NCBI GenBank assembly: GCA_018674495.1
Contig: JABHAA010000101.1
Coordinates: 41,896 to 105,895, forward strand
Source: Rhodospirillaceae bacterium
GTDB lineage: Bacteria; Pseudomonadota; Alphaproteobacteria; Rhodospirillales; UBA2165
Reading direction: 5' to 3'
Length of the DNA stretch: 64,000 nt
Shown here: one piece after another, positions 49,972 to 58,724 of the stretch
Layout: every line of letters begins with the position of its first letter
Position numbering within the stretch: the first letter of the stretch is position 1
The notes under the pieces: model-generated
Databases searched by the model: none
Seen by the model: the letters and a program-made list of their open reading frames with translations, nothing else
What the model was told of the DNA's origin: nothing
Position numbers and translations under genes: made by a program

Positions 49972-50610
49972 CTATGCCTCGCGGTCCGGTCCGAAATTCA
50001 CCCAGAATTCTTCCGAATTGTTGGCGCGTGGAAATTCGCCATCCGGAACCGGTTTGCCGAGAAATTCGCACAAGGTCGCCCAGCCGTCCTTGACATCGAA
50101 GGAGAGGACACGGCCATCGGCGTAGGCTGTGGTCATGTGGTTCACATGGTCCTGATAGGCTGCTTTCGCCGCCTGTTCGTCATCGATGCCGGACTTGAAT
50201 AATTTATTGCTAAGCATATCGATAACCGAGCGGGCCATGGCGTCGATATGAGGCGGCAGGCCCTCTTCGGGGAGTTCCACCAAATACTCCATGATGGTGC
50301 TGGAATAACTTTCCCACCAGCTATCCACGTTGCGCGCCGTCAGGATGATCTTGGCGTCCGGAAAATGGTCGGCCAGCTCCTTTGAAAAACCGGCGCCCGG
50401 CCAATCGGTGGTGGCGCTGTAGCCGTCATAGACTTGGTCCCAATCCACCGGCTCGCCGGCGATCGCCGCCCGCCAGGCCGGCACCTGAGTTGGATTGTTG
50501 AACACATCTTCCATATGATGGCAGGGCCCGTAACCAAGCTCTTCCAGGGCTAATTTCAATGACATGGTTCCGGTGCGGCCATAGCCCACACCAATGACTG
50601 ATAAAGCCAT
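49972..50610 (-). CDS. Sulfotransferase-family protein (PAPS-dependent type)
   Basis: 212 aa. The 5'-phosphosulfate-binding motif is 'GVGYGRTGTMSLKLALEELG' at the N-terminus and the 3'-phosphate motif 'KIILTARNVDSWWESYSSTI' lies about residue 105. This is the short sulfotransferase form seen in many marine bacteria. It follows the ATG at 50610 with a GGGAGGCG upstream. The gene ends 28 nt before the molybdoenzyme start and could lead its transcript. The acceptor is unknown; sat at 1248 could provide APS but no APS kinase is here. Confidence 0.82.
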   Translation of the reverse strand: MALSVIGVGYGRTGTMSLKLALEELGYGPCHHMEDVFNNPTQVPAWRAAIAGEPVDWDQVYDGYSATTDWPGAGFSKELADHFPDAKIILTARNVDSWWESYSSTIMEYLVELPEEGLPPHIDAMARSVIDMLSNKLFKSGIDDEQAAKAAYQDHVNHMTTAYADGRVLSFDVKDGWATLCEFLGKPVPDGEFPRANNSEEFWVNFGPDREA

Positions 50611-50688
50611 TTTTCGCCTCCCCGAAACGTATTGAAGTTTTGATTTATGTTTATTTATAGACACGATACAGGGCGACATACCGATTGC

Positions 50689-50865
50689 CTAGGGTTTAAT
50701 CCGCCGAGAGGGAGGCGCTAAAACGCTCAGCAGGTGCTCCCCGACGGTGAGCCGCCCGGCACAATCGCGACCGATGATTTCGCGCAATCCGTCCGCCACT
50801 GTGACCGGGTTCATGTACGTGGCGATCAGCCCGAATTGTTCGGGAAAGGTGCGGTAATGGGCCAT
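50689..50865 (-). CDS. Unrecognised small protein or C-terminal gene fragment
   Basis: 58 codons beginning 'MAHYRTFPEQFGLIATYMNP' and ending '...HLLSVLAPPSRRIKP'. The composition is protein-like and ends in a TAG that is not inside another gene. It could be a small gene or the surviving C-terminus of a lost one. It occupies nearly all of the space between the sulfotransferase and the TPR gene. No function is assigned. Confidence 0.35.
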   Translation of the reverse strand: MAHYRTFPEQFGLIATYMNPVTVADGLREIIGRDCAGRLTVGEHLLSVLAPPSRRIKP

Positions 50866-50875
50866 GGGGCGAAGA

Positions 50876-52279
50876 TCATTGTCGGTCTTTCAGATACCAT
50901 TTTGTGGTGGTGGTCTTGGGGACACAGGGCTCATCGGGTCCGCCCCGCCGTTTGTTATGGCCATACTTCACAATTCGGAATGATTTTTCATTGAGATCAA
51001 TGCGGCCTTGCAATGGGATCGTTGAGGCTTTCTGGCAATCACCATGATAATCATACCGGCCATTGATCTCGGTGCCGGTCACGGTTGCGGAGAAGAAATT
51101 GCTCCACCCACTGCGGGATAAATAGCGTGCCTCAAAGCGGCCATTCCTAAAATTGATTTGCCATTGGCTGCGCCCCCCGGCGGTGGAGTAGCGCCCGGAC
51201 AACGCTTCAATCTGCTGCTTTTGGCTTATTTTCGCCTGTTCCTGCCGGCGCCCTTTCTCGCCGACCGCAAGCGCCTTCTTTTCGAGCCGTCCCGCCTCTT
51301 CAATTTTGCCATCGGCTCGGGCTCGCTCGGCGCGGTCGTTCAGTTGGATAACGGTGGTCGTATAGTCGGGGCCGCCGGCAGGATGGCTCATGCGCCAAGG
51401 CTTGCGGGCCCCATAGCGCTTCCGGTGTTTTTCAAATTCCGCAAGCGAACCTTCACCGCCCATCCTATTCAACAGTTCATTGACTTGCGCTAGGGATTTG
51501 ATGGCTTTGTCGAACCTACCAACCTCGGCGTAGGCGGCGGCGAGGACAGCCAGGTTAAAAGCATTGAGCTCGAGCCCGGCGGCCTTTTCCGCGTCTTCCA
51601 CCGCTAGCTTTCCATCGCGAAACACAGCGTCCGGCGCCGCCGCGCGCACCCACGCCAGATGGGCGCGTGCATGGGCATTATTGGGGGCTATTTTGAGCAC
51701 TTCGTTCATGTCCCGGATGGTCAGGTTATAGGAGCCTTTACTTTGATAGGCATGGCCCCGGCTGAAATATCCGAGTATCAAACTGTGATCATCGTCGCTC
51801 GCTTTGGCTAGGGTGATGGATCTGGTCTGGTCGTTGATGGCCTTTTCATAGAGACCTTTCAGATCATAGGCGTTACCCCTATTGCCGTAGGCCTGTGCCA
51901 TATCGGGGGTGAAGTGGATCGCTTCGTCATAGTCCTGGATCGCCAGATCGAACTGGCCCTTATTTTTATATGCGATACCACGGTTGACCAAAGCGGCGGA
52001 TTGATCCCAGTCAAATGCCTTGGCAGTTTTCTGGTCGGCGATGGCTTTGTCGGCGCGTCCCAAATCGTTGTAGGCCAACGCTCGACCTTTGAAGCCGGCC
52101 GCCATTTCGTGGTTCAACTCGATGGCTCTGGTAAAATTGGCAATCTTTTCATCGCCGTTGGAAGCCTCGATACCCTTATTGAACCAGTTTGCAGCCTCGT
52201 TGGTGACACAGGCGCTGAGTACCAACAACAGGAATGGCATCAATACCCATCTCTGGAGCGCCGAATTTCTCTGTCCCAC
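50876..52279 (-). CDS. TPR-repeat lipoprotein
   Basis: 467 aa. Lipobox LSAC at residues 21-24 after 'MPFLLLVLSACVTNEAANWF', then about five tetratricopeptide repeats (30-220; for example 'NRGIAYKNKGQFDLAIQDYD' and 'GNRGNAYDLKGLYEKAINDQ'), a charged linker, and a C-terminal beta-rich domain with 'NFRNGRFEARYLSRSGWSNF' resembling secreted sensor-like domains. Scaffold or envelope role is likely. GTG start at 52279, 6 nt after AGGAGG, preferred over the TTG at 52294. The amidohydrolase stop lies 12 nt upstream of it. Confidence 0.75.
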   Translation of the reverse strand: MGQRNSALQRWVLMPFLLLVLSACVTNEAANWFNKGIEASNGDEKIANFTRAIELNHEMAAGFKGRALAYNDLGRADKAIADQKTAKAFDWDQSAALVNRGIAYKNKGQFDLAIQDYDEAIHFTPDMAQAYGNRGNAYDLKGLYEKAINDQTRSITLAKASDDDHSLILGYFSRGHAYQSKGSYNLTIRDMNEVLKIAPNNAHARAHLAWVRAAAPDAVFRDGKLAVEDAEKAAGLELNAFNLAVLAAAYAEVGRFDKAIKSLAQVNELLNRMGGEGSLAEFEKHRKRYGARKPWRMSHPAGGPDYTTTVIQLNDRAERARADGKIEEAGRLEKKALAVGEKGRRQEQAKISQKQQIEALSGRYSTAGGRSQWQINFRNGRFEARYLSRSGWSNFFSATVTGTEINGRYDYHGDCQKASTIPLQGRIDLNEKSFRIVKYGHNKRRGGPDEPCVPKTTTTKWYLKDRQ

Positions 52280-52290
52280 GGAGCGCCTCC

Positions 52291-53220
52291 TCAATCCATC
52301 TTCAGTAGCTTCTTGGCATTGCCAAAGAAAATCTTGTCTTTGTCTTCTTGGCGGAGATCCATGTCCTCGATCAGCGCGATGCCGCGCTCTTTCAAGACAT
52401 CCAAAGGCGGTGCGTCGGTGCCGAAGATCATGTGATCGGCGCCCACCGTCTCAATGGCGCAGCGGGCTGCCGGGGCGTGGTAGCTGACGCAATCCAAATA
52501 GGTCATGCGCAGATAATCGGACGGCTTTTTGGTGATCAGCATGGGCGCGTATTCGCCCAAAAAATAAGCCTCGTCTTGTAACTCATAAGCATAATCCATG
52601 CGCCCAATCATCTCCGATATGCCGCCGCCCAAATGGGTGCAGACCAGTTTGAGGCTCGGAAATTTCTCGTAAATGCCGCGAACGATGAGCCGCGACAGTG
52701 CCAAGGCCAGATCCATGGGCCGGCCGATGGAGGATGCCAGGCGGTAATCCTTCAAGCGCTCTTCGCCGAAGCCAACCGAGGGCGGGTGCATCATCACCGG
52801 GATATCCAATTTTGTCACCAGCTCGAAAAACGGCAAGGCGTCGTCGTCGTCCGGGTAATGGCCGGGGACCGAGGACATGATCATGACGCCCTTGAGCCCG
52901 TCCTCGGTGACGGCGCGCTCCAGCTCTTTCAAGACATCATCTCCGCCTGACGGCAGGGCGCAGGCGAAGGCGGACAAGCGGTCTGAATATTTATCCTGTG
53001 ATTCGGCGAAAAATTGGTTGTATTCGCGGATCACCGCCAGCTGTTCCGCCGGCTCCCTTTGCCCCAGCCCATGGATCGCGTTTGAGATGACGATATGATC
53101 GACGCCGGTGCGATCCTGGGCGGCCAGCACCCGCTCCAGCGCCATCGGGCATTTGCCCTCCCATCTGGGATGGTCCGCATATTTGGGCGGATGGACGTGG
53201 TTGTGGAAATCGATAATCAT
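52291..53220 (-). CDS. Amidohydrolase-family (ACMSD-like) TIM-barrel hydrolase or decarboxylase
   Basis: 309 aa. The metal-binding H6-x-H8 is in 'MIIDFHNHVHPPKYADHP', further ligands in 'IPVMMHPPSVGFG' and 'LKLVCTHLGGGISEM', and the late Asp in 'MIFGTDAPPLDVLKE'. ACMSD-like enzymes decarboxylate aromatic carboxylates; the closest use here would be vanillate, orsellinate or resorcylate-type acids. It is divergent from the LigB-type dioxygenase with 102 nt between starts, which suggests a shared pathway. Confidence 0.83.
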   Translation of the reverse strand: MIIDFHNHVHPPKYADHPRWEGKCPMALERVLAAQDRTGVDHIVISNAIHGLGQREPAEQLAVIREYNQFFAESQDKYSDRLSAFACALPSGGDDVLKELERAVTEDGLKGVMIMSSVPGHYPDDDDALPFFELVTKLDIPVMMHPPSVGFGEERLKDYRLASSIGRPMDLALALSRLIVRGIYEKFPSLKLVCTHLGGGISEMIGRMDYAYELQDEAYFLGEYAPMLITKKPSDYLRMTYLDCVSYHAPAARCAIETVGADHMIFGTDAPPLDVLKERGIALIEDMDLRQEDKDKIFFGNAKKLLKMD

Positions 53221-53322
53221 GGTTTGCCTCCGTGGCGAATATTTAAGGCACGTCTTTTCGGTGATTGCAAATTCACGCTGCCCAGGCTTAAATTCGTTCT
53301 GGAAATAATGGAGGATTCACCC

Positions 53323-54336
53323 ATGGCCCGCATCGTTCTCGGCGTTGGCACGTCGCATAGCCCCATGTTGTCGCTGGCGCCGGAGCATTGGGATATTCGC
53401 ACCCAGGCGGACCGGGACGAGCCGGCGCACCCTTACCGGGGCGGCATTTATGGCTTCGATGCGCTGATGGATGTGCGGCCCACCAAAGCGTTCACCGAAC
53501 AGAACCACATCGATGTGCGGCGCAAAAATTATGAGCGCTGCCAGGCCGGGCTGGATGCCCTCGGCGCCAAAATTGATGCGGTTGATCCCGATCTTTTGGT
53601 AGTCATCGGCGACGATCAGGAAGACTGGTTCCACACCGACGTGCTGCCCGCCTTCACGGTGTTTTATGGGGCGAGCGTTTATGGCGAGGGTTTCGATCCC
53701 ACCAATCCGCCGGACGATATGCCGGCGCCCATGGTGCCGGTGCGCTCCAACTATCGCCCGCTGGTCGACACCGATCATCCCACCGATGCGGATTTGGGGC
53801 GCAAAATTATCGAACACGCCATTAATGATGAGTTCGATGTCACCTCGTCCGACATGGCGCCGTCAAACGCGAACGGTCCCATCGGCATCGGCCATGCCTT
53901 CGAATTCGTCAACCGGCGCATCTTGAAAGACCGGGTGGTGCCGAGCGTGCCGATCCTCCTCAACACCTATTATCCGCCCAACCAGCCCTCGGCCCGGCGC
54001 TGCTATGAGTTTGGCCGCTCCATCGGGCGGGCCATTGGCGCGTGGGACCGGGACTGCACCGTCGGCGTGGTGGCGTCCGGGGGGCTCACTCACTTCGTAA
54101 TCGACGAAGAAACCGATAGGCGCATGATCGAGGCCATGAAAACCCACGATATCGACACCTTCGCCGCCGAGCCGGCACATACGTTCCAATCGGGCACGTC
54201 GGAGATCAAAAACTGGATCGCCATGCTCGGCGTCTTGGCCGAAACCGGCTTCGAGATGGATTTGGTCGATTACGTGCCGTGCTACCGCTCCGATGCGGGT
54301 ACCGGCACCGCCATGGGCTTCGCCACTTGGAGCTAG
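53323..54336 (+). CDS. LigB-type extradiol ring-cleavage dioxygenase
   Basis: 337 aa. N-terminal 'MARIVLGVGTSHSPMLSLAP' carries the Fe-binding His at 12; further residues include 'DLLVVIGDDQEDWFHTDVLP', 'GPIGIGHAFEFVNRRIL' and 'VVASGGLTHFVIDEETDRRM'. This is the class III catalytic (beta) fold of LigB/DesB/gallate dioxygenase; there is no LigA-like alpha part before or after it. Start chosen at 53323, 8 nt after GGAGG, not the ATG 15 nt upstream. PobA follows 78 nt downstream, so protocatechuate 4,5-cleavage or a related reaction is probable. Confidence 0.86.
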   Translation: MARIVLGVGTSHSPMLSLAPEHWDIRTQADRDEPAHPYRGGIYGFDALMDVRPTKAFTEQNHIDVRRKNYERCQAGLDALGAKIDAVDPDLLVVIGDDQEDWFHTDVLPAFTVFYGASVYGEGFDPTNPPDDMPAPMVPVRSNYRPLVDTDHPTDADLGRKIIEHAINDEFDVTSSDMAPSNANGPIGIGHAFEFVNRRILKDRVVPSVPILLNTYYPPNQPSARRCYEFGRSIGRAIGAWDRDCTVGVVASGGLTHFVIDEETDRRMIEAMKTHDIDTFAAEPAHTFQSGTSEIKNWIAMLGVLAETGFEMDLVDYVPCYRSDAGTGTAMGFATWS

Positions 54337-54357
54337 GCCGCATTTAATGTGCAATAA

Positions 54358-55587
<1,230 letters not shown>

Positions 55588-55593
55588 GGGGAG

Positions 55594-56556
55594 CTAGCCG
55601 CCCGCCTTCGGCATCAAATCCATGTGCTGCAGGAGCCCGATGAAGGTGGCCAGCTTATCGCGGCGGTAGGCGTCTGCGTCCATCTCGCTAAAGTCATAAA
55701 AGCCCTTGCCGGTTTTGAGGCCGAGATCGCCGGCTTGCATTTTGTCGGCAACAATTTGAGGCGGGGCGAAGCGGGGGTCTAGCTTTTCGGCCAGATAATT
55801 GCCGGCGTGGTAAAGGATGTCGACGCCGCCGTAATCGGTGAATTCCACAAAGCCCATGGTGGCGTAACGGATACCGAAACCGGTGCGTACCGCCTTGTCG
55901 ATATCTTCTGGCGTGGCGACGCCTTCTTCGACCATGCGGGCCGCCTCGTTCATGGCGCCGGCTTGAAGGCGCGGCACGATATAGCCGGGCGACGCGTTGC
56001 AGCGTACCGGCACTTTTCCTATGGATTCCAGAAGCGCGGTGAAGCGGGCGATCACTTCCTCGGAGGTTTGCGCTGATGGGCTGACTTCTACCAGGGGGAT
56101 CAGATAGGCCGGGTTGAGGAAATGGGCGTTGAGGAAATTTTCCGGGCGCGCCGTGTGTTCGGCCAGCTCCGTGGACAGCATGGTGGAGGTTGTAGAGGCC
56201 AGGATGGCAGCCGGGGCCAATGCGCTGGCGCGCCCGAGGGCATCGGCTTTGGCATCCATGGTTTCGGTGACGCCCTCGAAGATATATTCGGCGGCGGCGA
56301 GGACGGTTTCCGCCTCGGCATACGGGGCAAGCTCGATGCGGTCCAGCACGGCGGGAATGGCACTTGCATCCAGAACGCCGAGGCCGGCCAGGAATTGCAG
56401 GTTCTCGGCAATCTCGGCGTGCGCTTCGGTCAGCAGCGCCTCCGGTTCTGCCCGTTCCTTGAAATCCAGGATGGTGACTTCGTGGCCGGAATAAGCGAAG
56501 GCGTGGGCGATGCCGCGCCCCATGCGCCCGGCGCCGAGGGCCACGATGGCGGTCAT
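55594..56556 (-). CDS. 3-hydroxyacyl-CoA dehydrogenase-family protein
   Basis: 320 aa. Rossmann motif 'MTAIVALGAGRMGRGIAHAF' (GAGRMG 8-13), and the HCDH catalytic His in 'FLNAHFLNPAYLIPLVEVSP' with the C-terminal dimerisation domain 'VRTGFGIRYATMGFVEFTDY'. It resembles hydroxybutyryl-CoA and L-gulonate/carnitine 3-dehydrogenases. The ATG overlaps the stop of the opine-type dehydrogenase (ATGA). It ends the 62.4-55.6 kb transcription unit, so its substrate comes from the imported compound. pobA ends 6 nt away on the other strand. Confidence 0.84.
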   Translation of the reverse strand: MTAIVALGAGRMGRGIAHAFAYSGHEVTILDFKERAEPEALLTEAHAEIAENLQFLAGLGVLDASAIPAVLDRIELAPYAEAETVLAAAEYIFEGVTETMDAKADALGRASALAPAAILASTTSTMLSTELAEHTARPENFLNAHFLNPAYLIPLVEVSPSAQTSEEVIARFTALLESIGKVPVRCNASPGYIVPRLQAGAMNEAARMVEEGVATPEDIDKAVRTGFGIRYATMGFVEFTDYGGVDILYHAGNYLAEKLDPRFAPPQIVADKMQAGDLGLKTGKGFYDFSEMDADAYRRDKLATFIGLLQHMDLMPKAGG

Positions 56557-57623
56557 GCATCGAAGCCCGATTGCAGGAGCGCCGCCAGCTCCTCCCGGCT
56601 GAACCCATCCAGGCCGAGGCTCGCCAAAGTGCGCCCGGTGGCCTTGAAGTCGGTGCCGGTGATGGCGCTGCCGATGGCCAGAAAACCGTTGATCAGGGGC
56701 AGATCGAGCCCCGCCAACTGGCCGAGAGATGCCATCAATGACAGGCCCAGCCTTGTGTCTTCGATCATATAGCGGTGGCTGAGAAGATCGATGTTTTCGC
56801 GCCAATCGCCACTGTCGGTCAGTCGCTCGTGGGACGCGTTGCCGTACATCCATTCGTCGCGGGCATCATCGTAGTGATCGGCCAATGGGAAGTGCGGCGC
56901 ACCGTAGCCCAAGGCCTCGCGAAGCGCCATGCGTTCTGCGTCAAGGGCATCGGTGGTGCGCCGGATCGATGGCTGGGTGCCTTCATTGTGGATGTCCCAT
57001 TCATCGAAATGCTCCAGCGGCCCGGCATTCATAATGATCAGCGGTGGATGGATGATCGGCCCGGCATTCATCAGCGCGCCGCTGAGCACATCGGTGAGCG
57101 GTTCCGCCGGATAAACCTTGCCGATTACATCCAGCGCGCGGCTAGTTTGGTTGGCCGGAAAGACGCCGGTGGGCAGGCGCGTGGCATAGACGCTAATGCG
57201 CACATGGCCGGCGTCCTGTTTGCGCGCCAGATACGGCAAGGTCCCTGTTTCGGCGAAGGCAGCTTTGGCATTGTTGCCGGCGTCCCGGGCGGCCTGGGCG
57301 AACATGATCGATCCCAAGGTGCCGGGCGGCAGGAACGCCACCTGGCCGTCTTGCCAATGGGGCGCCAGAACCTGGCTCAAATCCTCGTGGGCGGTCGATG
57401 GCAGCGGAATAACCACCAGCTCGGCACCTGCCATGGCTTCGCCCACATCGCCAGTGGTGAGCGCGATCTTCACATCGCGGCTGCCTTGCCAGTCGGTGAG
57501 GGTGATGGCGGGTGTAAGCTGGGTAGTATCGCGCCGCCAGAAACGCACCCGGTGCCCGGCCTCGGTCAGATGCGCCGCCGCTGCGTAACAACCATGACCG
57601 CCGCCGATGACCGCGATCTCCAT
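56553..57623 (-). CDS. Opine/octopine dehydrogenase-family NAD(P) oxidoreductase
   Basis: 356 aa. 'MEIAVIGGGHGCYAAAAHLT' is the GxGxxG-like NAD(P) motif, and the C-terminal domain 'HRYMIEDTRLGLSLMASLGQ' with 'TGTDFKATGRTLASLGLDGF' is the opine dehydrogenase fold; 'GPLEHFDEWDIHNEGTQPSI' carries the catalytic His/Asp pair. Opine dehydrogenases reductively join a keto acid to an amino acid, or oxidise the opine. The neighbouring split thiamine enzyme acts on keto acids, so the two may share an intermediate. It starts 2 nt after that gene's stop. Confidence 0.82.
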   Translation of the reverse strand: MEIAVIGGGHGCYAAAAHLTEAGHRVRFWRRDTTQLTPAITLTDWQGSRDVKIALTTGDVGEAMAGAELVVIPLPSTAHEDLSQVLAPHWQDGQVAFLPPGTLGSIMFAQAARDAGNNAKAAFAETGTLPYLARKQDAGHVRISVYATRLPTGVFPANQTSRALDVIGKVYPAEPLTDVLSGALMNAGPIIHPPLIIMNAGPLEHFDEWDIHNEGTQPSIRRTTDALDAERMALREALGYGAPHFPLADHYDDARDEWMYGNASHERLTDSGDWRENIDLLSHRYMIEDTRLGLSLMASLGQLAGLDLPLINGFLAIGSAITGTDFKATGRTLASLGLDGFSREELAALLQSGFDA

Positions 57624-57625
57624 GA

Positions 57626-58189
57626 TTACTTCAGAGCCGCCCGGAAATCGTCACGGATCTGGGCGCCGTGCATCATCCGGTAATCCATTTCCGGCGGCGG
57701 GCCGGGTTCGATTTTGAGGGCGGCGAATACCGGGCCTTCGGCCTGAAGAAGGCTGCTGAGGCCGTTTTGAAAATCATCCAGCTCGGAAAATTCGGATGCG
57801 CTGGCATAACCGGCGGCGCGGGCGAAACCGGCGAAATCGGCGTTGCCGGCGCCCGGGATGGCGTGTCCGCCATTGGCCTCGTAGGTGCCGTTTTCGGCAA
57901 CGAAATGGATCAGGTTCTTGGGCGCCTGGCCGGCGATCGTAACCAGACTGCCCATATTCATGAGCAAGCTGCCGTCACCGTCGAGCACCACCACGCGCCG
58001 GTCCGGCATGCCGATGGCGAGGCCGAGGGCGTGGCTGGAGGCCAGATCCATGGCGCCGGTGAAGATGTAGTTGAGCGGGCTGGGGCGTAATTTGATCCAG
58101 TCGAAGGCGGTCGTGTAGACGGCAACGACAACCGTGTCGTCACTCAATTGATCGGCCAAAATTTCCAAACATTCGTTGCGCTTCATCAT
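57626..58189 (-). CDS. Thiamine-diphosphate decarboxylase, beta-type subunit (ComE-like)
   Basis: 187 aa, the C-terminal ThDP-binding half only. The motif 'VLDGDGSLLMNMGSLVTIAG' (GDGS at 71-74) through N100 in 'IHFVAENGTYEANGG' is the pyrophosphate/Mg site. The size and partner fit sulfopyruvate or phosphonopyruvate decarboxylase subunits. It pairs with the gene next to it, 4 nt away. It is placed as the second half of a split decarboxylase producing an aldehyde from a 2-oxo acid; the actual acid is unknown. Confidence 0.83.
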   Translation of the reverse strand: MMKRNECLEILADQLSDDTVVVAVYTTAFDWIKLRPSPLNYIFTGAMDLASSHALGLAIGMPDRRVVVLDGDGSLLMNMGSLVTIAGQAPKNLIHFVAENGTYEANGGHAIPGAGNADFAGFARAAGYASASEFSELDDFQNGLSSLLQAEGPVFAALKIEPGPPPEMDYRMMHGAQIRDDFRAALK

Positions 58190-58193
58190 TGCC

Positions 58194-58724
58194 CTATTCC
58201 GCCTCCGGGCTCTGCCCGATCAGGAGCGCGGTGGGGCGTGATGTCTTATAAGCGGCCTCGATGGCCGGTGCGATCAGGGCCACGTCTTCCTCGGTTTCAA
58301 TCAGGGCGCGGGGGATGCCCATGGCGTCCAGGATCGGCTCGACAATGCGGACGCCGTAATTGCGGGCTTCAGATGGCGCCTCGCCGGCTTGTTTGCCCAA
58401 CAGGCCGACCATCAGGCAGATGGGTATTTCATATTCGACTCCGACGGCGCGGATGGCGTTGATGGAATCCAAAAAGCCGGTGTTCTGGATTAAAATCAGC
58501 GCCCGCTCTCCGGCAAAGGACAATCCAGCCGAGATACCGATGCATTCGTCCTCCTTACAGACATTGATATGGCGGAGGTTGGCGTCGTTCGATATTGGCC
58601 TCAGGAGCCCGTCGCTGGTGGTGATGTCGGGCACCGTGATGACGGTACCGACGCCGGCGGATTTTACCGCGGCGATGATGCTGGCCCCCCGGACGGGATC
58701 GGAGGTGGGTCTGGCGTCACTCAC
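58194..58724 (-). CDS. Thiamine-diphosphate decarboxylase, alpha-type subunit (ComD-like)
   Basis: 176 aa, the pyrimidine-binding half. The glutamate that activates ThDP lies in 'INVCKEDECIGISAGLSFAG' (E58 or E60), followed by 'ALILIQNTGFLDSINAIRAV' and 'EIPICLMVGLLG', which resemble sulfopyruvate decarboxylase alpha. It overlaps the TRAP permease end by 8 nt and is followed by the beta half. Together they are one enzyme. Confidence 0.83.
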   Translation of the reverse strand: MSDARPTSDPVRGASIIAAVKSAGVGTVITVPDITTSDGLLRPISNDANLRHINVCKEDECIGISAGLSFAGERALILIQNTGFLDSINAIRAVGVEYEIPICLMVGLLGKQAGEAPSEARNYGVRIVEPILDAMGIPRALIETEEDVALIAPAIEAAYKTSRPTALLIGQSPEAE

